Assembly (NCBI RefSeq): GCF_003259505.1
Contig: NZ_QLLK01000015.1
Span: 32,510 to 96,509, forward strand
Direction: 5' to 3'
DNA from: Algoriphagus yeomjeoni
GTDB lineage: Bacteria; Bacteroidota; Bacteroidia; Cytophagales; Cyclobacteriaceae
Length of the DNA: 64,000 nt
Shown here one piece after another: positions 56,409 to 64,000 of the stretch. Each line of letters begins with the position of its first letter. Position 1 is the first letter of the stretch. Below the pieces are notes generated by a model. The model made no database searches. It was not told the origin of the DNA and saw only the letters and a list, made by a program, of their open reading frames with translations. The position numbers were made by a program, and so were the translations under genes.

Positions 56409-57557
56409 ATGAAACAGATCCAAATTTTTGCTGGAATACTAATTCTTGTTTTTTCTTTTTTGGGATGTAAACAAAATGTCGAAAAAGTCTCAGTAGTTGA
56501 GCCATTGGTTGCAGATGCTGACTTTACCATTACAAAGCCTGCCGAAGTGGGTCTCAATCCTCAAGTAATCTCTGAACTGATAGACAGTATCCAAACAGGC
56601 AATTATCCGAATCGACATTCCTTGCTGATCTACAAAGATGATAAGTTGGTGGTAGAAGAATATTTTTCCGGGAAGGATGAAAACTGGGGAGATGATCTTG
56701 GGATCGTCTCCTACAATGATAGCTTGCTGCACGATATGAGAAGCGTTTCGAAAAGCATCGTTTCTGCCTGTATTGGAATTGCCATTGCTCAGGGAAAAAT
56801 CAAATCTGTAGACCAACCCATCTTTGATTTCTTTGAAGATTATCAGCAGTTTAATTCTGAAGGCCGTGAAGACCTGACAATTAAACATCTGTTGACCATG
56901 ACCTCGGGCTTGAAGTGGAACGAGGATATTCCCTATGATAATCCGGAAAACAGTGAAATCCAGATGAGCAATAGTGACGATGGGATCGGGTTTGTGTTAA
57001 GTAGGGAGATGGTGGAAAAACCTGGGACAGTTTGGCAATATAACGGAGGCACCACAGAGTTGCTCGCAGAAATTATCCATCGTGTTTCCGGCCAAAATGT
57101 GCATGAATTTGCTAAGGAATATTTATTCCAACCTTTGGGTATTTCTAAGTCAGAATGGACCGTTTCACCTGCCACAGGCACTCCAGCTGCAGCTTCAGGC
57201 TTACGTTTGAGTTCACGGGACATGTTGAAATTCGGCATCTTGTATTTGCAGGAAGGTAAGTGGAATGGAGAGCAAATTGTCCCGGCAGAATGGGTGACTG
57301 AATCATTAAAATCCAGCATATCAAGACCGGATGAAGGCGGATACGGATATCAGTTTTGGGTTATAGATTACTCCTCCGGTTCGGGACCATTGATAATTCC
57401 TGCAGCTGTAGGAAATGGAGACCAGCGGATTTTTTACGATCTCAAAAATAAGATGCTGATTGTCACCACTGCAGGAAATTATAACCAATGGGATATAGAA
57501 AATAATGCCAGCGCCATCCTCTTAAAAGTCTATTCTTCTTTTACGAGTAACGAGTGA
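56409..57557 (+). CDS. Class C beta-lactamase-like serine hydrolase lipoprotein
   Basis: The 382-residue lipoprotein (lipobox FLGC, Cys20) has the SxxK motif SVSK at 112-115 and YNG at about 211-213 (VWQYNGGTTE), placing it in the AmpC/DD-peptidase/esterase superfamily. The third motif region reads VGNGDQRIF, the family HxG being replaced. These proteins are mostly esterases or D-peptidases; resistance should not be inferred. It lies 160 bases after the amidohydrolase gene on the same strand. Confidence 0.87.
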   Translation: MKQIQIFAGILILVFSFLGCKQNVEKVSVVEPLVADADFTITKPAEVGLNPQVISELIDSIQTGNYPNRHSLLIYKDDKLVVEEYFSGKDENWGDDLGIVSYNDSLLHDMRSVSKSIVSACIGIAIAQGKIKSVDQPIFDFFEDYQQFNSEGREDLTIKHLLTMTSGLKWNEDIPYDNPENSEIQMSNSDDGIGFVLSREMVEKPGTVWQYNGGTTELLAEIIHRVSGQNVHEFAKEYLFQPLGISKSEWTVSPATGTPAAASGLRLSSRDMLKFGILYLQEGKWNGEQIVPAEWVTESLKSSISRPDEGGYGYQFWVIDYSSGSGPLIIPAAVGNGDQRIFYDLKNKMLIVTTAGNYNQWDIENNASAILLKVYSSFTSNE

Positions 57558-57769
57558 AAAAGCAATTTTTCTTGCTGTTCAGGTATCGGATTTTTATCTG
57601 AAGTTGAAGGGCGAGCTGTTTTTATTTTTAATGAATTTCAAAAGCACATCTAGGCTAATCGAAAAAAGAGAAAACCATTTAAATTCCTCAAAGCCTAGAA
57701 ACACTTTAAAATCCCCTAAATTGTTTCGATAAGCATTTCTGCCGAATAGGGGCAATTTTTGAATTAAGA

Positions 57770-58555
57770 ATGGATTTTAACAAAGAGAATATTGCGCGTT
57801 TTGGGATTGCCACCAAAGGTTTTGTGTACACCTTAATTGGGGCTCTCACTTTTATGGCTACTATCGGTTCCGGGGGTTCCAAATCAGGGAGCAATGATGC
57901 GCTGAAGTTTCTCCAGAATAACAGGCTTGGAACTATTTTACTCGGGATAACCGCTACAGGATTAGTCGCTTATGTATTCTGGCGTTTTTATCAGGCCATT
58001 ATGGATCCTGACAAGGAAGGGAAAGATCTTAAAGGAATAGGAAACCGCTTAGGGTTCTTTTCAAGTGGTGTTTTTTATGGTCTTATGGCCTTTTCGGCTA
58101 TTGAAATTCTTATTGGTTCTGGGGGCGGATATGGAGACAGTCAGAAATCCATGATTGTAACTGCCTTAAGTAAGCCATTTGGGCAAGCCATTGTTTTAAT
58201 AATAGCCACCGTCTTTCTAGGAAGAGCCATTTTTCAAATGGTCATTGCCTACACCAATTTGTACAAAAAGAGAATTAAAGCTCAAAATTTGGATCCTAAA
58301 ATTCAAAACTTGATGGTTACCCTTGGGAAAATTGGCCATACGGCAAGGGGAATAGTCATAGGCGTGATTGCAATTTTGACCTACAGAGCCGCCTTTTCAT
58401 ACAGTTTTGAAGAAATTAGAGGCACCAAGGACGCCTTTAGTTTTCTTCAAGACGAATTCGGAACTATCGCTTTATCAGTGGTTGCTATAGGCATGATGAT
58501 GTATGGCATATTTTTGTTAATTAATGCCCGCTATCGTGACATGAAGAGGGTATAG
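57770..58555 (+). CDS. DUF1206 membrane protein
   Basis: The 261-residue protein has three repeats of a two-helix unit, each with an aromatic/Gly-rich start (RFGIATKGFVYTLIGAL, NRLGFFSSGVFYGLMAFSAI, KIGHTARGIVIGVIAIL). That is the definition of DUF1206, a membrane family of unknown function often found in stress-related settings. The length is normal. It is monocistronic. Confidence 0.9.
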   Translation: MDFNKENIARFGIATKGFVYTLIGALTFMATIGSGGSKSGSNDALKFLQNNRLGTILLGITATGLVAYVFWRFYQAIMDPDKEGKDLKGIGNRLGFFSSGVFYGLMAFSAIEILIGSGGGYGDSQKSMIVTALSKPFGQAIVLIIATVFLGRAIFQMVIAYTNLYKKRIKAQNLDPKIQNLMVTLGKIGHTARGIVIGVIAILTYRAAFSYSFEEIRGTKDAFSFLQDEFGTIALSVVAIGMMMYGIFLLINARYRDMKRV

Positions 58556-58701
58556 GAAATGCCTGCTAACAGAGATTGCTCTTTTTTCAATCTTACCCAA
58601 CCTTCCTAATCCAAAAACACGTAAAGGATAAGACCTAAAATAATTTTGTTTCCGTTCTTCATGGCTTGGACTGGAAGTTTTTGATTGAATAAAATAGAAC
58701 C

Positions 58702-59862
58702 ATGCATAAATATCACCTCCTACTGATCCTCTTCATTTTTGGAATCGGGCAAGCAAAATCTCAAGATAAAAGCACTATTGAAATTGGCGCCAAACATCAA
58801 CTCTACTCCACTATTTTGGATGAAGAAAGGGAGTTTTGGATTAGCCTTCCCGAATCTTATGGAAGTGAAGAATCGGCCTACAAAAAGTATCCACTATTGA
58901 TCGTTCTGGATGGAAGCAGTTTTTATCATCCGGTTACCGGAATGGTCAATTATATGGGGAGAATTGGAAAGATACCAGAGATGATTGTTGTCGGGATTCA
59001 AAATGTGAGTCGAACCCGCGATTTCACTCCCGATAAAATCGTCACGGCACGGGAGAATGATTTTGGAGGTGGAGATAATTTCTTGGCTTTTCTAGAGAAA
59101 GAGTTGATTCCCAAGCTGGATCAAGAGTATAGAACAGAACCGTACCGGATCCTTTTTGGACATTCCCTTGGCGGCCTACTCGCTACTCATGCTTACATGA
59201 AAGAAAATACAATTTTCAATTCATTTATGGCTATTGATCCAAGTTTTGGCTCCTGGGATGCCAAAACGATGGACAAAAAATTGAAGGCAGTAAGCCCTCA
59301 ATCATTTAATCGATACATCTATTTCGCAACAGCGAATTGGGGGAAAAGGAATATCAGAAACCGGGACCGACATGTGCGATTGTTTGAATCACTAAACAGT
59401 CAATACGAGGGAGAGTTTCCTTCCAAATTGGAATACTTCGAGAATGAGGATCATAGTTCCGTACCCATGATTGCTTTTCACAATGGCATCACCAGCATTT
59501 TTGAAGGATATGGAATTCCTTATCGGGATGTGGAGAACAAGGAGCAACTCACAAAGCATTTTAAGGATATTTCGAATCGTTTATCCTGGACTTTTGCTCC
59601 TCCGGAAAACCTAGTGAATCGAATTGGCTATAGTAAACTTCAAAGCAGAGACGAAGCGGAAAAGTCTCAGGCTCTAGAATTCTTTATTTTAAATACAGAA
59701 AATTATCCTACCTCCTACAATGCATTTGATAGTTTGGGAGAAGCATATGAATTAGTTGGCGACACTTCGAAAGCCATTGCAAACTATGAAAAATCACTTT
59801 CTCTGAATCCGAATAATGGACATGCTAAAATGAAGGTAGAGGAATTGAAAAAGAAGGAATGA
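58702..59862 (+). CDS. Exported esterase (alpha/beta hydrolase) with C-terminal TPRs
   Basis: The 386-residue protein has a signal peptide (MHKYHLLLILFIFGIGQAKS), an esterase D/Fes-like alpha/beta-hydrolase domain with nucleophile GHSLGG (Ser155), Asp region IDPSFG and His251 in ENEDHSS. A TPR-like end (about residues 335-386, LGEAYELVGDTSKAIANYEK) follows. Homologues include siderophore esterases and putative trilactone hydrolases. The TPR tail is common in Bacteroidota members. Substrate unknown. Confidence 0.88.
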   Translation: MHKYHLLLILFIFGIGQAKSQDKSTIEIGAKHQLYSTILDEEREFWISLPESYGSEESAYKKYPLLIVLDGSSFYHPVTGMVNYMGRIGKIPEMIVVGIQNVSRTRDFTPDKIVTARENDFGGGDNFLAFLEKELIPKLDQEYRTEPYRILFGHSLGGLLATHAYMKENTIFNSFMAIDPSFGSWDAKTMDKKLKAVSPQSFNRYIYFATANWGKRNIRNRDRHVRLFESLNSQYEGEFPSKLEYFENEDHSSVPMIAFHNGITSIFEGYGIPYRDVENKEQLTKHFKDISNRLSWTFAPPENLVNRIGYSKLQSRDEAEKSQALEFFILNTENYPTSYNAFDSLGEAYELVGDTSKAIANYEKSLSLNPNNGHAKMKVEELKKKE

Positions 59863-59986
59863 TCTGCTAGGAGAAAAAAAGTCCAGCGACTATACCAAAT
59901 CATCCGCTCAAGTAAAACAACCCTACTTCACGATTTTTAACACTCAATTTTAAGCTCTCTTTTAAAAGTGAGCGTTACTTTTAACT

Positions 59987-61621
59987 ATGATTAAAAGCAA
60001 GATTCAAATTATGGCAGGGCTGGGCATCGGACTGCTAGTGATGGGATGTAATTCCTCATTAGTATTGACAGCCCCTCCAATCAATTACACAAACACCAGC
60101 CCCAAAGTAGCCGAACTATCAGATCAGCAATCCAAACACTGGGGACATCTAGATCTACAAAAAGACACCATTCCGGGCATGAGCGTGGACCGTGCCTATT
60201 CCGAGCTTCTGAAAAAGAAAAAGGGCGAAGTAGTCATCGTAGCCGTGATTGATTCTGGAATTGACTTGGATCACGAAGATATCGAAGACGTGCTTTGGAC
60301 CAATGCTGGCGAGAAGCCTGGAGACGGCATCGACAATGACGGCAATGGCTATATAGATGACATTCACGGATATAATTTCTTGGGTGAATCCTATAATGAG
60401 CAAATGGAAATGGCAAGAATCCTTCGTCTAAAAATCGGGGACGAAGCCTACCAAGAAGCTGCTCGGAAGAAATTGAATGAAAAGCTTCCTGAGGCACAAG
60501 CCGCACTTCCGCAGCTTAAGCAGATCGAAGCGATGGTGACCATGGCAGATAAAATCATCCAAAATGCCTTGGGAAAGGAAGAATATTCACTAGCTGATCT
60601 GCAGCAATACAAACCAAAAAACACCCAAGAAGAAAGTATTGTAGGCATGCTCATGCAGGTGATGACCATGGGCGAGGAAATTCCAGCTGCAATCAAAGAC
60701 CTTCGAGAAGGCATCAAGTACTATGAGGCGCAGGTGAACTACAATATGAATGTGGATTTCAATGGTAGAATTCCTGTGGGAGATGATCCCTACGACTATT
60801 CCGATCAAGACTATGGCAATGGGAATCCAACTAACAGCAACCCTGGCGAAAGCCATGGCTCGCATGTATCGGGAATTATTGCTGCTACCCGAGATAATAA
60901 AAAAGGAGTGGAAGGTGTTGCCAGTAATGTGAAAATCATGGCAATCAGAGCTGTTCCAAATGGTGATGAATACGACAAAGATATTGCTTTGGCCATTCGC
61001 TATGCCGCTGATAATGGTGCTAAAGTGATCAACGCAAGCTTTGGAAAGGGTTTTTCTCCAAATTCTGAGTGGGTATATGAGGCATTAAACTATGCAGCTT
61101 CCAAAGATGTATTATTTGTACATGCTGCAGGAAATGACGGGATTGATTTGGACTCTCCTGAGAATCAAAACTTCCCCAATGATCTTCCAAATGGAGTTGA
61201 AGCTAATTTTGCCAGCAACTACCTGACAGTAGGTGCTTTGACTCAATATTTTGGAGCGGATATGATTGCAGTTTTTTCAAATTATGGAAAAGAGAATGTG
61301 GATATCTTCGCCCCTGGAGATCAGATTTATTCCACTATGCCCGATGATTCCTATGAATTCCAAGGGGGAACATCTATGGCTGCTCCGGCTGTGACAGGTT
61401 TGGCGGCTATGATTCGGTCTTACTTCCCAGAGCTAACTGCTGTGGAGGTAAAGCAAGTCATAATGGAATCAGGAATTTCACCTTCGGTAAAAGTCCAAGT
61501 TGGCGGAGCAGAAGGAGCTGAAAAGTCTTTTTCAGAAATCTCAAAATCCGGCAAGATTGCCAACTTATACAATGCTTTGATCTTGGCAAGTGAAGTTGCT
61601 AATGGAACTGTAAGCTTGTAA
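59987..61621 (+). CDS. S8 subtilisin-like protease lipoprotein with a long insertion
   Basis: The 544-residue protein has a lipobox VMGC (Cys21) and a subtilase triad: Asp89 in VIDSGIDLDHED, His290 in SHGSHVSGI, and Ser463 in GGTSMAAPAV. The roughly 200 residues between Asp and His exceed the usual 30-60 and hold a helical insertion (about 125-260, including KKLNEKLPEAQAALPQLKQI). Such insertions recur in Bacteroidota S8 lipoproteins as I recall. It is likely a surface- or periplasm-anchored endopeptidase. No inhibitor-like I9 propeptide is obvious. Confidence 0.92.
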   Translation: MIKSKIQIMAGLGIGLLVMGCNSSLVLTAPPINYTNTSPKVAELSDQQSKHWGHLDLQKDTIPGMSVDRAYSELLKKKKGEVVIVAVIDSGIDLDHEDIEDVLWTNAGEKPGDGIDNDGNGYIDDIHGYNFLGESYNEQMEMARILRLKIGDEAYQEAARKKLNEKLPEAQAALPQLKQIEAMVTMADKIIQNALGKEEYSLADLQQYKPKNTQEESIVGMLMQVMTMGEEIPAAIKDLREGIKYYEAQVNYNMNVDFNGRIPVGDDPYDYSDQDYGNGNPTNSNPGESHGSHVSGIIAATRDNKKGVEGVASNVKIMAIRAVPNGDEYDKDIALAIRYAADNGAKVINASFGKGFSPNSEWVYEALNYAASKDVLFVHAAGNDGIDLDSPENQNFPNDLPNGVEANFASNYLTVGALTQYFGADMIAVFSNYGKENVDIFAPGDQIYSTMPDDSYEFQGGTSMAAPAVTGLAAMIRSYFPELTAVEVKQVIMESGISPSVKVQVGGAEGAEKSFSEISKSGKIANLYNALILASEVANGTVSL

Positions 61622-62020
61622 AAGCTCAGAATCATTCATCAAAAAAACAAACCGAGGGCTTGCCTCCAGAAAGTGTCTAACTATTTGGGGGCAAATCACT
61701 CTCATCATGCTTTTGCAAAAAGCTAGGGTATCCCAAAAGTCTTTTGGTGTGCGAAGTATCTGTAAGAAATTTTGGATCTACTGGACTTTTTCTTGAGCAA
61801 ATCGTATGGCTCCTTGGTCATGCTTTAAATCTTCCAAAATGTATTGGGCAATGACATCAGCACTTTTAACCTCCACGTTGGTTTTCCACAAAAAAACTAC
61901 GTGAAATTGTGAAAAACAGCATCAAAAATTCTTTGATAAAGGAATTCCAATCTCATTTATTTACATTTTTTTGCTGGATTATTAGGCCTTCCTGAACTTT
62001 GAATTTTGAATATTTAGCCA
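61622..62020. other. Gene-poor spacer containing decayed coding sequence
   Basis: About 400 bases between the S8 protease gene and the DUF6090-like gene. It contains a broken paralogue described separately (61778-61953), and a further out-of-frame minus stretch (61680-61780) that looks coding-like but has no start. Nothing else was recognised. Confidence 0.5.
61778..61953 (-). pseudogene. Fragment of a paralogue of the neighbouring DUF6090-like gene
   Basis: On the minus strand the frame DWNSFIKEFLMLFFTISRSF and VENQRGG matches the N-terminal membrane region of the next gene (NWKSYFKEFFMLFLAVFCGF, AENYRES). After a frame change the sequence YILEDLKHDQGAIRF aligns with its YMLSLVEDLKSDTSNL. 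The piece is preceded by a stop, has an internal stop and a frameshift, and ends at TAG. It is a dead duplicate. Confidence 0.65.
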
Positions 62021-62800
62021 TCATGAGTCCAGTCTATATTCAGTGTGAATCAATTCTATTAATTTTCTAGCCTCTCTTCTGAGAGCTTCTGCTCTATAAC
62101 TATTTCCTAGCGACATTTTTGATAAAAAATGAATCTGGAATGCAAGCTCATTAATAGTTGTGAAATCATCCGTAATCAATTGGGGATTGGATGAAGGTAG
62201 GATGAACTTCATATTAGCATCCATAGTGGCATTCAGTTCATTGGAATTAAAGACCTTTCCACCCATCTCTCTAAATGTGGATTTAGTTTTATTGTCGTTT
62301 TCATCCCATTTTTCTAATTCCCTTACTTTCTTTTCATACTTCAGTAATTGATCTACAATATTTCTTTTTTGGATCAAGCGAAGATTTCCAGCATTCTTTA
62401 GTTGTTGAATGGTGCCATCGGAATAGATAAATGGCTTCTCGTCAAATACCTGTCTAGCGAAATAATAAATTTGATTTCCGTAAAGACTTCTCTCCTCCAA
62501 CAGCATCATGGCTGCCAGAGAATCCATTAGGGTGGACTTATCTTTTTTAAAAGCTATATAGGTTTTGAGATTAGAAGTATCCGATTTCAGGTCTTCGACT
62601 AGTGACAGCATGTACTCCTTTTCAATCTTTTGGACACTCAAAGACTCCCGATAGTTTTCTGCCAAAAACCCACAAAAAACGGCCAAGAAAAGCATAAAGA
62701 ATTCTTTGAAATAGGACTTCCAATTTCTCTTTTTCAGAGAGCTAATTCCATTTTTGCTGGAATGGGCTTCCTCATTTTCAGGGGCTTGGTTTTCTTTCAT
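62021..62800 (-). CDS. DUF6090-like membrane-anchored protein
   Basis: The 259-residue protein has a charged cytosolic N-terminus, one membrane helix (about residues 33-48, FFMLFLAVFCGFLAENY), and a long helical periplasmic or outward domain. The plan (membrane helix then ESLSVQKIEKEYMLSLVEDL) resembles the DUF6090 family of Bacteroidota. It is preceded by a 24-codon ORF with ATGA overlap. Function unknown; a second, decayed copy lies directly downstream. Confidence 0.6.
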   Translation of the reverse strand: MKENQAPENEEAHSSKNGISSLKKRNWKSYFKEFFMLFLAVFCGFLAENYRESLSVQKIEKEYMLSLVEDLKSDTSNLKTYIAFKKDKSTLMDSLAAMMLLEERSLYGNQIYYFARQVFDEKPFIYSDGTIQQLKNAGNLRLIQKRNIVDQLLKYEKKVRELEKWDENDNKTKSTFREMGGKVFNSNELNATMDANMKFILPSSNPQLITDDFTTINELAFQIHFLSKMSLGNSYRAEALRREARKLIELIHTEYRLDS

Positions 62801-62871
62801 ATAGATTTTTCTATCCTAATGTGATAAATAACTGTGGTTTGTTCAGCCAAATCCCTGAGGTCTTTGCCCAT
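62797..62871 (-). CDS. Candidate 24-residue leader ORF
   Basis: An ATG ORF (MGKDLRDLAEQTTVIYHIRI) ends in a TGA that overlaps the ATG of the DUF6090-like gene. The overlap could couple translation. There is no family match and the frame upstream is closed, so it may also be chance. Confidence 0.2.
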   Translation of the reverse strand: MGKDLRDLAEQTTVIYHIRIEKSI

Positions 62872-63000
62872 ATTGCGGGATATTTCCCACCTAGGACAGG
62901 ACCAACATCACGCTTTAATTCTTCTTTGGTGGTTTTTCATGCTGTGGTTTCAAATTTCTCATTTTGAGACGATATTTCATTAATACTGACTCTTTCAATA

Positions 63001-63035
63001 AAAAACTGACAAGGATTTACTCCCTGCCAGTTTTT
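63001..63035 (-). terminator. Terminator of the DUF1566 protein gene
   Basis: AAAAACTGACAAGG pairs, with two G:A-type mismatches, with CCCTGCCAGTTTTT. Read on the minus strand it ends in a T-tract and lies about 30 bases past the stop at 63065. Confidence 0.6.
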
Positions 63036-63064
63036 CAAAATTCAGTTGTTATACTGTTAAATAG

Positions 63065-64000
63065 TTAAAATGCACGAACCGCACGAACTCTACTATTTGG
63101 GTTGACCTTAAAGGTGTAGTACTGGTCGCCATTGCTGAAGTCCTGCTGCCAAGCGCCCCTGTCACCGACCTCGCTGGAACTCCAATAGAAGGCACTAGCA
63201 AAACCGCCAACCGCATCTTTACTTAAATAAAGTTTGTTCAACTCATCTTTGCTGGGCAAATACCAATCGTCATAACCATCTATAACTAAATCGTTACATA
63301 TCCTAGCAGCGATGCCTGCTTCTGGACAAGCGCTCACTATAGCGTTGGTATTAGCTGCACCTGAACCTATTGCTGTACTTGTACCACCAATTAAAGTTCC
63401 AAAACAACCCCAATTAGCTTCACCTTGATCACTTGGAGCAGCTATTAGGCCGTGGGTTTCACCTGCCACATAGCCTGGATCACCTTCCTGTAAGATATAG
63501 GCGATAATACCCCCCTGATATTCCATTCCTATTTCCAATACCTCTTCCGGACAAACAGGGATTAAGGAATAGCTTTCACTAAAGGTGATGGGCGCGCCCA
63601 ATCCCTCCTGTACCACGCTAAAGGCAACCTGATCGCATCCGGCCCAGCCCTCAGTAAGCGGCACCGTATGGCTGACCGTGCTACCTGAGTTCACATCTTC
63701 TAAAACTACTTCATTACCATCGATATCAATCGCTATGGTAGCATTTGCAGTTGCAGGTCCGGAAGTGATGGCATAGGTTACGTCCACCACAAAATCTGTT
63801 TCCGTGTTGTATGCATAGTAGCTGACCGATTTGGTGTTTTTGCCAACCGTTAGGCTAGTCATGTCGGAAATAGGATAGTTTACACCTCCCGGTTCAATAC
63901 AATCCCCTTCACAGGATCCAGATACTATCCTCATGTTTGCATTTAGCAAATCGCTGTCACTAGTGTTCGCAAGAAATTCAGTACTGACTCCTTGATCGGG
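63065..64000 (-). CDS. DUF1566 / Fib_succ_major-type surface protein (partial, N-terminus outside window)
   Basis: The minus-strand frame is open to the right edge, so the N-terminus is missing; about 311 residues are visible. A middle Ig-like region (TSLTVGKNTKSVSYYAYNTE) is followed by a C-terminal DUF1566 domain with EYQGGIIAYILQEGDPGYV, YDDWYLPSKDELNKLY, FYWSSSE and the final VRAVRAF. Such domains are on cell-surface proteins of Bacteroidota. The protein may be much longer. Confidence 0.82.
   Translation of the reverse strand, partial: PDQGVSTEFLANTSDSDLLNANMRIVSGSCEGDCIEPGGVNYPISDMTSLTVGKNTKSVSYYAYNTETDFVVDVTYAITSGPATANATIAIDIDGNEVVLEDVNSGSTVSHTVPLTEGWAGCDQVAFSVVQEGLGAPITFSESYSLIPVCPEEVLEIGMEYQGGIIAYILQEGDPGYVAGETHGLIAAPSDQGEANWGCFGTLIGGTSTAIGSGAANTNAIVSACPEAGIAARICNDLVIDGYDDWYLPSKDELNKLYLSKDAVGGFASAFYWSSSEVGDRGAWQQDFSNGDQYYTFKVNPNSRVRAVRAF

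Noticed and set aside
1..64000. tRNA, rRNA, CRISPR array, insertion sequence
   Set aside because: No cloverleaf-like conserved arms, no regular repeat-spacer pattern and no transposase reading frame were seen on either strand.

Overview
The window looks like a chromosomal segment of a Bacteroidota bacterium, most likely a marine Cytophagales of the Algoriphagus/Cyclobacteriaceae type. This rests on the moderate to low GC, a SusC/SusD pair, many Sec lipoproteins with a short Cys lipobox, DUF6702 and DUF1206 proteins, weak Shine-Dalgarno signals, and a contractile injection locus whose gene order resembles the one I remember from Algoriphagus. The assignment is inference; there is no rRNA gene to anchor it.

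Region 1 (1-22.8 kb) is ordinary core and housekeeping sequence. It holds a truncated surface lipoprotein, a MoxR AAA+ ATPase, an RluE-type pseudouridine synthase with a small Cys-pair protein, an M20 amidohydrolase, a NIPSNAP protein, an M1 metallopeptidase with a HupE-like membrane protein and a divergent DUF6702 gene, a SusCD uptake pair, a 2H phosphoesterase, a tandem universal stress protein, a methyltransferase, an MsbA-like ABC exporter, and the rbfA / LolC-E-like pair.

Region 2 (24.5-52.4 kb) is the main content: one co-directional, very tightly packed run of about 19 genes encoding an extracellular contractile injection system (eCIS). In order: DUF4255 cap or terminator protein, an unrecognised 375-residue protein, two sheath paralogues (one with an extra inserted domain), two inner-tube paralogues, a 51-residue DUF5908 protein, a LysM tube-baseplate protein, a VgrG-like spike, a PAAR tip, a gp25-like baseplate protein, two very large baseplate J-like proteins, an unusual 1214-residue multidomain protein where a fibre gene might be expected, a tape-measure protein, an AAA+ ATPase, two tiny ORFs, and a 1344-residue DUF4157 protein ending in a His-Me-finger nuclease-like domain. 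Together these make a syringe-like particle (tube in sheath, spike, baseplate, length control, remodelling ATPase) and its probable toxic payload. A 459-residue helical-repeat protein just upstream may be related to its control. No capsid, terminase, integrase or T6SS membrane-complex genes are present, so this is neither a prophage nor a T6SS.

Region 3 (52.4-54.9 kb) is a loose accessory patch just downstream of the effector: an SRPBCC/AHSA1 protein, a membrane ORF without a normal start codon, a two-TM protein and an unrecognised 212-residue protein. Payload-linked or immunity functions are possible but unproven.

Region 4 (55-64 kb) carries exported hydrolases (amidohydrolase lipoprotein, class C beta-lactamase-like lipoprotein, esterase with TPRs, S8 protease), a DUF1206 membrane protein, a DUF6090-like membrane protein with a decayed paralogue beside it, and a truncated DUF1566 surface protein at the right edge. 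No tRNA, rRNA, CRISPR array or insertion sequence was recognised.
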